Assembly: GCF_023078275.1 (NCBI RefSeq)
Contig: NC_062971.1
Coordinates: forward strand, 7,440,001-7,504,000
Origin: Leguminivora glycinivorella
Taxonomy: Eukaryota; Arthropoda; Insecta; Lepidoptera; Tortricidae
Length of the DNA: 64,000 bases
Direction: 5' to 3'
Both the position numbers and the translations under genes were made by a program. Each line of letters opens with the position of its first letter. Position 1 is the stretch's first letter. Of this stretch, positions 1 through 14,400 are shown in pieces. The notes beneath the pieces are model-generated. The model was not told the DNA's origin. It ran no database searches and saw only the letters and a program-made list of their open reading frames with translations.

Positions 1-3000
1 CGAGCGCTTCAGGTTGCCGAGGGTGTGCACTCTGCAAACAAACATTACGTTTATAATACGTCGGCAGCAAGAAAATATATGGCCTGCCTGATGGTACAGT
101 CAACCAATTGGAACCCTAGGCCACTGTACAACTATGTCATAGTGACGATATAAATCAGATTATAAGAAATCTCTTACTGCTTGTCATTTTGACATGGTTG
201 TAGAGTGGCCTAGGGTGCCAATTGGTTGATTGTACACGTCTCCGTTTCCTATAGACGACTGCAACTACAGAGGTGCGCGTTGCCGACCCCAACACCTTCG
301 TTGAGTTTTGAGCCTTTAACAGCCTTACTTAAACTCACTATGCAGGGTCTAGGATTATTTGGCTCTGGTATCCTGTAAGGTGGATAAACTTCCCCAGTTG
401 GGCTCTGATCAAAATATATTTGAACCACATACGCTGAGCGAGCGCATTCTGTCAACGGTTTTCTGGTCATTTGAAAAATAGCATCCTACGCAGACACCGC
501 CAATGTAAGGCACAAGGTCACGTACCTATGTTTCAAATAGGCTTGTGTCGTTCACGAACTATGAACTGTTAGGAATAAAATCCCATCAGTGACCGAAAGG
601 AACTGAATCTTTCCGTGCTCTGTGAATCGGTCTTTGCTCATTTAGATCAGTATCGGATCAGCGAGCGCGAGCGGTTCGGAACTAGAACGAACGAGCGCTA
701 CTTAGCAGAGCAATACAAAAACGTTAAGTTTTTCGTATTGAGCTTCGACTTCGAGTACTTAAAACCTTTCGGATCGGAACATTCCTTCCGATCTTTTCGA
801 TCGTAGTGGTCGCTGGTCTGGCTGAACTAAATGAGCAAAAGACGTAAAAGAGCGAACTAGTTCGTGGGAGAGATTGAACGAGATCGGAGCGCTCCGATCA
901 ACGAACGAAATGGCACAAGCCTAGTTTCAAATTTGTTAGTGCGCTTGCGCTATGGTATGTGTCCCTTGTCAATTGATGAACTATAAATCACTCGCTATCT
1001 CTTTTATTTACACGGGAGTGACTATCTTTTGTTTCGTTTCTATCGTCGATAGCTCACTAGCTTTTTGCACTGGTCCCACCAGTGCAGTGCCTGAGACTCA
1101 TTTAGGGCCACTGCGCCTATAAGTGTGTCGCTTAACTTCAAACCTGGGTAAATCCATTCTGCTTTAAGGTTGAATATATAAAAAATATAATATGATCTGA
1201 AAGATGATCAAAAGATAATCAAGCAGAATGGATTTACCCAGTTTTGAAGTTAAGCGACACAAGTAGTAGTCTTAGTATTACTTACTTCGCTAAAAGCCGT
1301 TCCAAGTCCGGCAGCGTGGTGAGAATGTTCTTCGCGTCCTGACTTAGCTCCTGGTTCTCGAATAACTCCTTGACGGCCGCCTGCCGTTCCTTTATAACAG
1401 CCAGGTTGCAGCTTGGCGCGCATACCCACTGGTATAGCAGTCTGAAAGTGAAAATTTAGCTACGCCGCGGTCCCGGGTTCGAATCCCGGTAAGGGCATTT
1501 ATTTGTGTGATGAGCACAGATATTTGTTCCTGAGTCATGGATGTTTTCTATGTATTTAAGTATTTGTATATTATATATATCGTTGTCTGAGTACCCATAA
1601 CACAAGCTTTCTTGAGCTTACCGTGGGACTCAGTCAATCTGTGTAAGAATGTCCTATAATATTTATTTATTTTATTTATTTATTTTATTGCTAATTTTGT
1701 GAAGTTTGCGTCTAATGACCATAATAAATACATGCAATGAATCACATTTTCAATTAATCCTTATGGGAAATTCATGGAATTGGACTGAAGTTCATGGTAT
1801 GAACATTTTAAACGAGCCGTAGAATCGACCGTATTAAATATCTCTGAATTTTCTGAATTGATGTAAAAAAAATACGCAGAGTATTAAATAGACAAGTATT
1901 TTTATTTACTTCACGACCGCAAGTGCTTCGAGTCAATAATTGGCGTTTAAGCTTTAAATACACAGAGAAAACTAATCCTCGTTGGTTTTCTGACAATGCT
2001 TTTCTTCACCAAAGAGCGTATATTCGTCAAGTATTTTATTTAAATTCCGGAAAAGAGACGAAGAGTTTTCATATCACTGTAATTAGAAATTTATAAATAT
2101 TTACTGACCTTTTCCCCATAGCCGTGGCACAGAAATTCAACTTGTCATACAGACAGCCCTCATCCTGCACTATCCTCAAATTTCTCAGCGTGATAGCATC
2201 TAGCACCATGGTACTGCCGCCCTCCCACTTATTCTCCACCTTGAGCTCTTGCGATAAGGTCTTGTTCAGGACATCGGGCGGCGCGAAGGATTCGAACTGT
2301 GACATGCCTGGTAATAGTTGTATTTATTTGCTTTAAATGCCAGTCAAAAAGATTTAAAATAGTCATACAAATGATTCCCTTAATAACTTTTTTAGGGTTC
2401 CGTAGTCAACTAGGAACCCTTATAGTTTCGCCATGTCTGTCTGTCCATCCGTCCGTCCGTCCGTCCGCGGATAATCTCAGTAACCGTTAGCACTAGAAAG
2501 CTGAAATTTGGTACCAATATGTATATCAATCACCCCGACAAAGTGGTACACCGGTTTTTTTACTTATAAAAATAAGATGCACATTAGACATCACAGAACT
2601 AAATCAAGATAGAAGGAAAAAGTGTATCTACTTCGCGTGCGGAAAAGTTAAATAGCGAGCGACATTGTTCGCCGCGCAAGTCAGTCTGCTCTCGACCGCT
2701 GCCCGCGAGTGACATACAGTGAAAAATACAAAATGGGTCGGTATTCGATAATTAACTGTTCAAACACCACCAATAAAAGCAAGAGTGTTAAACAAAGTGT
2801 TTCCTATCATCGGTAAGTACCATTTGTCCTAAAATATTTTTTATTAAATAAAAAACACGATTTTCCTATTTTTATCATCAAAACATTAGCTGACGTACGG
2901 CCGTCAAACTAGTTTTCCATTGCGGCTTTAATTTGACGAGTCCGACTTGGCGTGCGTTTAAAACAAGCGATATAAAAATAGGCTATTCAAACTGTCGAGA

Positions 3001-6000
3001 CAAAGTGAAGGTAGATTTGTTATTTTGTCCGTCGAACTCACGTCGAACCTAAGAATAGTGGTGCACCACGGAACTAAATCGTCATGTATGCTGCGATTTC
3101 CTTATTCGATTTAAATCGATTTTGCGAAGCAGTGGAAATTATAATTATGTTTTTATATTGTTATGAACCTATACATATAAAGTACGAGTGAAAAGTAAAT
3201 TTAACTTTAAAATAGGTTACAGTTACGGTATTAACGTTGAATTTGTGGTCGGCAGAAAAACAAATACAAACATAATACGCTCTATATTTATTATGAATAA
3301 AAATAACTCTAAAAATGTGTTAATGGTTAATTATATTTATATATTACTAAAAGTTGTAACAAATAACATGAGGATAATGAAGTGAGTACAAGGTTGATTT
3401 TCTTAAAAATATTACGAAATATTAACTAGTATTAATACCTACCTACTAAAATCTTTGTTCCTGGCCTTAGGCAAATTATATACCTACTAGTGAATTGTTT
3501 GTCATCACACGAATACAGGTATATACTTACTTCATTTCACAACGAAGATGAACATCCGATATTTTTAACTTCGGTGGGCCACAATCGATCGAATGGGTTA
3601 CGCGGCGACAACGTTCCCATCACTAAAGTACACTCGTGACGTCATAGGCTCGACACAAAACGTTACACGCTCGGTTTCGCTGTTAATCGCCGAGCATTTT
3701 CCTTCTATCTTGATATAGTTCTGTGTTAGACATGATAGATGGTCAAGCAAATCTTGTTACTAAAAACCTGCCAAGAGCGTGTCGGGCCACGCTCAGTGTA
3801 GGGTTCCGTAGTTTTCCGTATTTTTCTCAAAAACTACTGAACCTATTAAGTTCAAAACAATTTTCCTTAAAAGTTTTTATAAAGTTCTACTTTTGTGATA
3901 TTTTTCATATTTTTTAAACATATGGTTCAAAAGTTAGAGGGGGGGACGCACTTTTTTTGTGTGTGTGTGGATTGAGTGAGCACCTTCCGAAAATAAAAAA
4001 AAATATGCTGATCATTTAGTAAAAGTTCTAAAACAATTGTAAAACGAATCTCTGAATTTGTAAAAAGATAAATCAAAAGATACAGCCATTAACATGTGCT
4101 CACTCAGTTCTCACAAACTACCAACGAAAACAGTGAATATATTCATTTAACATATAATATTTATATACTAACATTTAGTAAAAAATAGGCCAACCTACCT
4201 CTATAAATATTAGATCACCTAGTGACGTATTAAATTTTTTACAAATAGTTTCTTATGCTCACTCAATCCACACACTTTTGAAAAGCCGAATTTTGATGAA
4301 AAACATAAGATTTAGACCGCTATTATATGTGTATAGTTTAGTAAAAGTGAAATGGGAATTTGTAAAATACAAAACGAACCACTAACGTGTCAGGTTTTTT
4401 ATAATAAATTTTTGTAAGTGCTCACTCAGTCCACACGTTTTGAGAAAGTTAAAAATGTAAATATCTTACGATTTGTAGCACCTAAGACACTCGAAAGTAC
4501 TTCAACATTTAGTAAAAATTTTTACTAAATATCCACCATCTAATATTTTATATTCGTTGTCTGGTTTTAAAGATAATCAGACATAACTTTTCTCATACAA
4601 ATGTATCAAGTACGGTGACCACACTATGTCGGCTCCTGATTTTCCCCACCTTCCCATTGTCATATTGAGATTGGGGAGTTTCGTTCGTTCAATTTTGATA
4701 ATATTAAACTAATACCATATTAATTCTCCATCTGCAAACTGTTTTTAGGTTATGTTCTTGGCCTAGTGATGATGTGTATTGTGTAATTTTTATCGACGTC
4801 AGGATAATAACCATATCGACATGCATGCATTAAAAAGGACATGAATAATAATTGGTAAGAAACAAAGAATATAATACTTCACTAGTAAGAAACCAGAACC
4901 TGGTAATCTAATCGCGCTAACAGATGAGCGTACCGGATTTGTAAGTGGGAGCGAGAAATAGTTATTCTTTTCTCGCTCCCACTTACAAATCCGGTAAACT
5001 ATTATCAAAATTGAACGAAACTCCCTAATCTCAATATGACAATGGGAAGGTGGGGAAAATCAGGAGCCGACATAGTGTGGTCACCGTACTTGATACATTT
5101 GTATGAGAAAAGTTATGTCTGATTATCTTTAAAACCAGACAACGAATATAAAATATTAGATGGTGGATATTTAGTAAAAATTTTTACTAAATGTTGAAGT
5201 ACTTTCGAGTGTCTTAGGTGCTACAAATCGTAAGATATTTACATTTTTAACTTTCTCAAAACGTGTGGACTGAGTGAGCACTTACAAAAATTTATTATAA
5301 AAAAACCTGACACGTTAGTGGTTCGTTTTGTATTTTACAAATTCCCATTTCACTTTTACTAAACTATACACATATAATAGCGGTCTAAATCTTATGTTTT
5401 TCATCAAAATTCGGCTTTTCAAAAGTGTGTGGATTGAGTGAGCATAAGAAACTATTTGTAAAAAATTTAATACGTCACTAGGTGATCTAATATTTATAGA
5501 GGTAGGTTGGCCTATTTTTTACTAAATGTTAGTATATAAATATTATATGTTAAATGAATATATTCACTGTTTTCGTTGGTAGTTTGTGAGAACTGAGTGA
5601 GCACATGTTAATGGCTGTATCTTTTGATTTATCTTTTTACAAATTCAGAGATTCGTTTTACAATTGTTTTAGAACTTTTACTAAATGATCAGCATATTTT
5701 TTTTTATTTTCGGAAGGTGCTCACTCAATCCACACACACACCTTTTTTTTCCTTTAGGAGCAATTATTTCCGAAAATATTAATATTATCAAAAAACGATT
5801 TTAGGAAACCCTTATTCATTTTTTAATACCTATCCAACAATATATCACACGTTGGGGTTGGAATGAAAAAAATATCAGCCCCCACTTTACATGTAGGGGG
5901 GGTACCCTAATAAAACATTTTTTTCCATTTTTTATTTTTGCACTTTCTTGGCGTGATTGATATGTATATATTGGTACCAAATTTCTGCAAACTGAGATTA

Positions 6001-8465
6001 TCCGCGGACGGACGGACAGACAGACATAGCGAAACTATAAGGGTTCCTAGTTGACTACGGAACCCTAAAAAAGGCGCGAAATTCAAATTTTCTATGGAGT
6101 GCCGCCCTCTGGGGCCCATTTCTCGAAGCTGCAATTTACAAGTGGTAATCAATGTCTAATATGACAAGTTGAAAAAAGACTTTCGCTTGTGGCGAAATGG
6201 GCCACTGATCAAAGTTTTGCATAATATATTATAGTAGAGCGGCGAGAGGGTCTCGGGAAAAGTTGATGTGACTGGAGAGTATACTGCTGACAAGTGGTAT
6301 CGTTGTGATCGGTACACTTTACTGAGTACGAAATAATGACTTGTCACTTTCTCAGACTGTGGGGGGGTTAACTATGACGTCACAAAGATCGCGGTCCCGG
6401 GTTTAATTTTTTTGCCAATTTGTCTAGAACCCCTTATCCAATTTTGAAAAATGAGGTGTCGATTGAAAGCGTATAACATGCTGATTAAGATTTATTATAT
6501 GTGAAAAGTATAGTTTTGTTAGTTATTTTTTAATTAACAATAATGCAAAAAATACGTTTTTTTTTACTCTCTTTTTTGATTTTTGTGACTCAAAAGGCAA
6601 TGAAAACGGCCACTTAGCTAAAAAATATGTTATATAAATCATTTAACTACATTATTAAGCTATCTGTTGCTTTTTGAATTTCTACGATCGGATAATAAAT
6701 GAGCAAACTACAACCACATACCTGTAGGCGGGGAGTACCGCTTGACACGCGTTCCCATACATTCGGCGTCTACCAAATTACACCTCGCGCAAAATTCGTT
6801 TCAAGCAGATATACCTCTAATCTTATTCATCGTAACCTATCAATATTGATATCATTTGAAAGCACAATTAAAGTACTTTAAAAAACAATGTCAATCATTT
6901 TTTTAAAATCAATAATCGCCAGTCTGTGGTGGTTACAAAGGAAAAAAGTGGGTATGCAATTTGACTGGTTTCCTAGGTTTGATACCTAGACGAGTTTAAA
7001 AGGGGAGGTAAAGGTGACATATGGGTTTTTCTCTGGCCTAAAAGCTACACAGAGGGTCAGGGAGAAAAAAAACTAGGGTTTAAGTTTAGTTTTAAGTTAT
7101 TTTTCCTTTATTTGTTGATTTTATTGTGTTAAATTTTTTGTAATTTTATCAAGGATACACGTTGGTTTCTTTTGCTAAAAGTTGCCTTTTTTATGAGAAA
7201 TGTTATGAATTTTATGGCTTTTTCCGATAGAGACTAAAATTAACTTTCAAATAAGGCCACATAGTCATACTTTTACTTATATAATATTAAGGGTATGACT
7301 ATGTATCAGTAGGCCACATAGTCATACTTTTACTTATATAATATTAAGGGTATGACTATGTATCAGTATGACTATGTGGCCTTATTTGAAAGTTAATTTT
7401 AGTCTCTATCGGAAAATGCCATGAAATTCATAACATTTATAAAAAAGGGAATTTTCAGCAAAAGAAACCAATGTGTATCCTTGATAAAATTACAAAAAAA
7501 TTAAACACAATAAAATCAACAAATAAAAGAAAAAATAACTTAAAACTAAACTTAAACCCTAGTTTTTTTCTCCCCTGACCCTCTGTATAGCTTTTAGGCC
7601 AGAGAACAACCCATATGTCACCTTTACCTCCCCTTTTAAACTCGTCTAGGGTATCAAACCTAGGAAACCAGTCAAATTGCATACCCACTTTTTTCCTTTG
7701 TAACCACCACAGACTGGCGATTATTGATTTTATGAAAATGATTGACATTGTTTCTTAAAGTACTTTAATTGTACTTTCAAATGATACCAATATTGATAGG
7801 TTACGATGAATAAGATTAGAGGTATATCTGCTTGAAACGAATTTTGCGCGAGGTGTAATTTGGTAGACGCCGAATGTATGGGAACGCGTGTCAAGCGGTA
7901 CTCCCCGCCTACAGGTATGTGGTTGTAGTTTGCTTATTTATTATCCGATCGTAGAAATTTAAAAAGCAACAGATAGCTTAATCATGTAGTTAAATGATTT
8001 ATATAACATATTTTTTAGCTAAGTGGCCGTTTTCATTGCCTTTTTGAGTCACAAAAATCAAAAAAGAGAGTAAAAAAAAAGTATTTTTTGCATTATTATT
8101 AATTAAAAAATAACTAACAAAACTATACTCTTCACATATAATAAATCTTAATCAGCATGTTATACGCTTTCAATCGACACCTCATTTTTCAAAATTGGAT
8201 AAGGGGTTTATTTATTTATTTATTTATTTATTTAATCTTTATTGCACAAAAGAAAATCTTGTAGTACAAAAGGCGGACTTAATGCTTTAAGGCATTCTCT
8301 ACCAGTCAACCTCAAGGCTAAGCAGAGAGACTGTGAGCGGTGCTACAATTTCAACAGTAGAATCAAAACAAAGGAAATAAAAGAAAGCATACTAAATAAA
8401 CTAAACATAAGTACACATATAATTTACAAATACATATACATACATATAACTATACATACCAAATA

Positions 8466-8496
<31 letters not shown>

Positions 8497-11400
8497 CGAA
8501 ACATGTGAAACTAAGAGTTTTTCATTCTGCTAGCAAAGAGAGCTCGTAAGGATTTTTTGAAAGCGAACTTAGTTGGGGCGCTTTTAATTTTATAAGGAAG
8601 TACGTTCCAGAGACGAGCCGCTTGCACGGTGAACGAATGTGACATGAACCCAGTACGGTGAGGAGGGATGGACAGAGACATGTTGCCAGTGGAGCGAAGT
8701 TGACGGTCGCGAGAAACTCCATAATATTGGAAAAAGGATTTGAGGTAGACCGGAGAATGTGGGTCGTTGAGCACAGAATAAAGAGTGGAAAGCAAGCGAC
8801 TATTGCGTCGTTGTCGAATGGGAAGCCAGCCAAGCTGAGAACGAAAAGAGGAAACGTGATCATATTTGCGGAGGCAAAATATGAAGCGGATGCAGTTGTT
8901 AAGCAGGCGATCCAACTTATCGAGAAGTTCCCCATTTAAATCCGGATAACACACATCACCATAATCAATAATGGGCAGTATGAGAGAGTTAATTAATGCA
9001 ATTTTCGTTTTGATTGGTAGGAAGTGCTTCAGTTTATTAAGAGAATGGAGTGATCCCATGACCTTACGGCTGATTTCAGTAACCTGTGCCCTCCAACTCA
9101 AAGTATTATCTAGAAGAACACCAAGGTCTTTAACATTTTCGTTAAATGGTATAGGGGATCCATTAAAGTTTACAGGAACAAGTGTGTTCAAGTCTAATTT
9201 AGCAAGCTGTTTGGAACTACCTATAACTATTGCCTGGCACTTTAACGGATTCACAAAGAGGCCAAACCTCTCAGACCACTGCTGGATATGTAGAAGGTCC
9301 AGATTAAGTTTAGCAATGCAAGCTGGAAGGTCAGACACTAGACACTGGTCGTAGAGTTGCAGGTCATCAGCATACAGATGGTACGAACAGCCAAGGTCAG
9401 GAGTGATGAAATTTATAAAAGTCGAGAAAAGAAGAGGCGATAATATGCCTCCTTGAGGCACGCCAGTCTCTAGATCACACCAATCAGATAAAGACCGCTC
9501 AACTCGGACTGCCTGTTGACGGCCCCGCAAGTAGGCAGCAAACCAGTTCAGCGCTATCTCAGAAACACTAACATGTTTCAGCAAGGCAAGGAGAATGTCA
9601 TGGTCAACGGTGTTAAACGCGTTAGAGAAATCAATTAGGATAAGAACCGTGACCATTTGACTCTCCATCCCCCGCCTGACATCCTCAGTGACCTTTAGAA
9701 GCGCAGTGCTGGTGCTATGGCTTGGGCGAAAACCGGACTGCAAAGGGCTTAAAAGGTTATGCGAGTAAACGAAAACCGAAAGTTGTTTGTGAACAACCGC
9801 TTCCGCGATTTTCGAAAGAAAAGGGAGAATTGAAATGGGCCTAAAGTTACTGAGAGCAGTGGGATTACTAATTTTGGGCAGCGGTATCACATATGCTTTA
9901 CGCCAGAGAGAGGGGAATTCACCGTTGGCCAGTGAGGAGTTGATAATGTCAGTTATCACAGGAAGCACGCAGTCAAGGACAGACACGATCATGTGACGAC
10001 TGACATCATCACAACCTACGGCTTTCGACTTGATGGCTTTAATTACGACCTTAATGTCAAATTCGGAGACAGGGCTTTAGCTTTCTGACACCAAAATGGC
10101 ATGGACAAAATCGGACTGAAAGGTATCAATAAGTTCGCTATAGTGAGATGGTATACTTTGGGCATTAATATGGCATACATTAAAGTTATCGGAGTTTAAA
10201 AATTCGCGAGAAATGAGGTTGCCTAAAGTTTGAGAAGTATCAAAAGAATCTACGGAATGAAAAGAAATACTGTCAATACTAGCAGAATAGAAAGTTTCAT
10301 CGTCGGACATAAATAATAAAATACGTAAATAAATATAAATAAAATTATATCAATATAAATATAACTGCAAGAAATAAAATTACAAGATTTAACGAAAACA
10401 ACTCTGCTTATCCTGCTGGTTAGCTTTAGAGATTACAATATGAGAAAATAACGAAAATAGAAACAAACGAAAAATGTTACATGTTACTGGCAGAAATAAT
10501 TAGTGATAATCTAATACAGAATACAAGTGTGAAAAAAAAAAAGAACAGTTTGAACATTGGCTCAAACACTCTCGACCGGGCGGACGTCAAAATGCGATGT
10601 GTCACTGTCAAATCAAACGTCAATGTCACTGTAAGACGTCAAACCAGCCAGTGTGAAATGAGTGCAAAAACAATTGATTTATAATTTGAGAAAATGGGTA
10701 GAACAAAATTTAAGCAAAAGGACTAAGTTAACTACTTACTGCCAAAGATAAGAGATACGAAACAGGAGATAACAAGAATACAATACAAACACTATGAACT
10801 ATGATTTCCCGGCACGCCGGGATCGGCCGGCCTGGCTGTTGGGGGCATTTGCGATGGCTTTGTTCCCACCCGCAGCGCTGGGTTCGGGCGTCGACGTCGC
10901 TCCAGGTTGCTGGTCGTCACCAAGAGACTTCAGGCGCTCAACATCTTCTTTTGTTTCAATGCGCTCACGTTTTCCCGAGGCCAACTTTACAAAGATGTTG
11001 CCATCAATGGACCAGCAGCTTCTCATCCCAAAAGCTTTACGCGCCTGCACAAACAATGCCTGCCGCTGAGGCGTAAGGAACTCAGAGATGGAATATGTGG
11101 TTCCCTTGCAAGAGGTCTTCTTCTGCCACACTTCAGATTTTAGGTGCAGATCAGCGAATCTCACTAGAATAGGCCTGTTGCGACCCTCGGACGGCATGCC
11201 AAGCCGGTGACATGCTTTGAAGGAAGCGGCAGAGACACCAGGGATTTTTAACTGTTCAGTAATAATGTTCGTGATGCGAGAACTGACGGTTTCACCTACA
11301 TCCTCCAGAACCCCATTGAAGAGAAGATACTTCCTCCGATGCCTCATTTCCATAATATCATGTGCATGGCTAAGGGTTTTGATCTGGTCCCCGAGAAGTT

Positions 11401-14400
11401 TCATCAAGCTTAGTGTTTGCTCCTTGAAAACTGAGAATTCTTCACTGAGACTGGTGACAGTTAGCTTTGCTGCCGGCGACCTGTGTAGCTTTGCTTCGAA
11501 CTCTTCAATCGTCTTCAGCACCCTCGTCTCCAGTGACTTCTGTGATTCGGCGATATGTGTGTAACTAGCCATTGCTTTTGCGTTGCCGTGCAGGTTAAGT
11601 ACTTGGCAGTTATGCAACCAGCAGGATAGCAAGTAGTTGAATTGTGAGAATTAACACATGTACAGTGTTACAAATAATACTGCAGTGTATTTGCAAGTTA
11701 ATTAGCACTTATCAGTGAAAAAGACTTTAAAAATGTAAGTATTTTTATATTTTACAATAAATAATTCAAGAGTGCTATGTTACTTTTTTATGTCTACCGC
11801 CCAAAAAAAAAGGGGTTCTAGACAAATTGGCAAAAAATTGAAACCTGGGACCGCGATCTTTGTGACGTCATAGTTAACCCCCCCACAGTCTGAGAAAGTG
11901 ACAAGTCATTATTTCGTACTCAGTAAAGTCTACCGATCACAACGATACCACTTGTCAGCAGTATACTCTCCAGTCACATCAACTTCAAAACTAGACGACT
12001 TTTTCAATTCCGCCGCCTTACTATTATTACATGTCAAACATAGAGAAAGAATAAGTGTATGTTGTAGTTACCTAGTACTTGTATGTCGAGGAGGCATTGC
12101 GAGAGGTAGGCGATGCAGCCGCCTAGTGCTTTGATGGCCAGGTAACAGTTTGGGGCTGGAGTTAAACCTAAGGCGTCACCTGGAAGAAATATTACGATTT
12201 TAGGACACTGGAGTATCATGCGTTCATGGGCTACGGTGACTGCTTACCATCAGGCGCGCCGGTACCTATGCATGTTTGACCGACATGATATTAAAATAAT
12301 ATATGATGAGCAATGTTTTTCATCCAAAATAACTTATTTGATTCCCCACTTCTTTCAAATGAATTAATTGATATAGGTATAAGTACTTATTAGTTTTATT
12401 ACGAATTATGATATTTATGATAAAATCATACTTATTGTCATTCTAGGTATAGACGAGGGTGACGGCGGGTCTGCGATCGTGCGAAGCACATTTTGGTTCT
12501 ATATTTTACTAATAGACTTTCATTTGTACTAAAAGGCACACGCTACATACGAACTCAAAAAACTGAGATTTTTTTAACGAATACAATCCGTAGAATGATT
12601 TTTAAAGTTTTAATTTCCACAACATTACACTAAGTTTAAGTTAAAAATGATTACCCCACCCATATAAACAGTCACCCGTTGACCACGAACGCTTGTTCGA
12701 AACCTCGGGATGCATTATACGCGATATATAATCCGTTTTAATAGCTTTATTTCATTTATGTACCTTCGTGCAAGAACGGCTTTAACCCCTCCGGCCAATC
12801 CCCATCGGCGTTAGTCTTATAGTAGTTCTCGGCAAGCGTTTTGAGTGTTTTCTCCGGTTGCCATAGCACTTGAGGTTCGCGCCGCGCGCGGTGGCAATGC
12901 GTACCGAGCAACTTTGACGTCCGCGCTGTGGTAGTTCTACGGTCGTATACGATCTGAAATATAATATAACCCCCTTATTCATAAACGTTCACTAAAGTTA
13001 TCAAGCCGATAAATTTCGTTAGTCGCTTTCCGATGTATTGGTGTGATAGAAAGGGACAAACGAACTTTATCGGCTTGATAACTTTAGTGAACGTTTATGA
13101 ATAAGGGGGTAATAATATTAATTTATACAATACCCCTGATCTACAGTAGAATAGTTGGCTGACTAAGGATTGGTTGCACCCTGAGGTTGCACCAAATCGT
13201 CTATCGCTGATCAAACGTTTGCTGAATTTCATTGTATTGGAAGTTCCATGAACTTCTGCTACGTGACGTTGATGTGCCTATCAACTCCGTCATGACTGAT
13301 AGCCAGTTGGCCACCAAAAAATCATAGTTTTCATAAAGCTGGCTAGAAAAAGCGGTACCACGGTAATTATTGAAGATCGAATTGAATAGCTATATCTGTC
13401 TCTTTCAGTGTATGGAATGCTTCATGAGTGTATGCGTAGAGGATGTATGGATATTAAATTTAAATCCTGCTTAAAACGTTCCATCTATATTTCTTTATCT
13501 TTGTATATGGGCAGATTGGTATGATATCGCTATAAAACTTTCGAATTCACCCTCAACGTCCCTATTAATCTGAAGTATAAAACAATACACTTACTAACGC
13601 AGGCGGGAAATGCGCCAGAGTAGTGAGAAGTCTTGAGGAATGTTTGTCATCCTTGAACTGACCCAGATGGAATAAACCTATTGAAGCGTCGACGAAGCAC
13701 ACGCCGTATGTACTGATCCCGTTGCTTTCCTGCAAAAAAGATGTTATTTTAGTTATGAGTATACATAGAACTGGAGAAAAATTATGCTTTCAATGTAGCC
13801 CACGATATAGTAGACTATGGTGTAGGAACTGCGCAAGAAAACGTACGAGAACTGTGGAGAACATATATTAATGTCATATATTATTTGTGCTTCTCATTCA
13901 GGCCACAAGATGGCAGACCCTTCTACGCGCACAGTTGCTTTCCTTAGTTTCCTTGCTGTTGAGTCGGATAATAGTGTCTGTGTGTTGATACTGATTATGT
14001 TCTAGTGGGATTATAATAATTAATAGTCCCAAGAATGAATAATTAATTCTTAGTATCTTATTTCCACTACCAAAGCAAATAGTTGTTAGTTGTGTGTGTG
14101 TTGCATTCAAAATATAAGTGAAAATAGACAACAATGAATCAAGCTTTAAATGATATTTTGGTTATCCATAGAGTTGCTGAGGTCTAAACTACCTACCTCC
14201 TCAGCTACACATAACATGTAGTCCCACGCCCCACGGAGCGTCACTTGGCATATTTCACGACGCACTACTTTATCAAACATTGAGGTTTCACCCACTGGTA
14301 TACTAAGACTAGTAGACTGAATACATACCTCCTCGGCTACACATAACATGTAATCGGCGCCAGGCTCGGCCGGGCCCGGGTCTTGCAGACCGGCGGCGTG

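Larger units (their letters stand above)
8209..11809 (-). mobile_element. CR1/Jockey-type non-LTR retrotransposon, internally deleted
   Basis: Flanked by aaggggtt on both sides (8201-8208; 11810-11817), a target duplication within the foldback arm. On the minus strand the order is ORF1 (11632-10799), an endonuclease remnant (10310-10077), the reverse transcriptase (10076-8511) and a 3'UTR ending in an AAAT-type repeat (8209-8232). The EN domain is almost wholly deleted, with a TAA at the join, so the copy is not autonomous. A 3'-end-only copy of the family lies at 51786-51882. Confidence 0.88.
6260..11985. mobile_element. Second large foldback element, split by a LINE
   Basis: The left arm (6260 to about 7310) is the inverse of 7340-8208 plus 11810-11985. 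The outer ends are aagttgatgtgactggagag and its complement. The centre contains two direct copies of a block with catagtcatacttttactta. The right arm is interrupted by the LINE at 8209-11809. Without the LINE the palindrome is about 2.1 kb. ORFs inside (for example 7455-7748) are on arm sequence and look accidental. Confidence 0.85.

Noticed and set aside
10801..11076. Plus-strand frames opposite LINE ORF1 (10794-11143, 11217-11564) and RT (8658-9354)
   Set aside because: Antisense shadows of the minus-strand LINE proteins.
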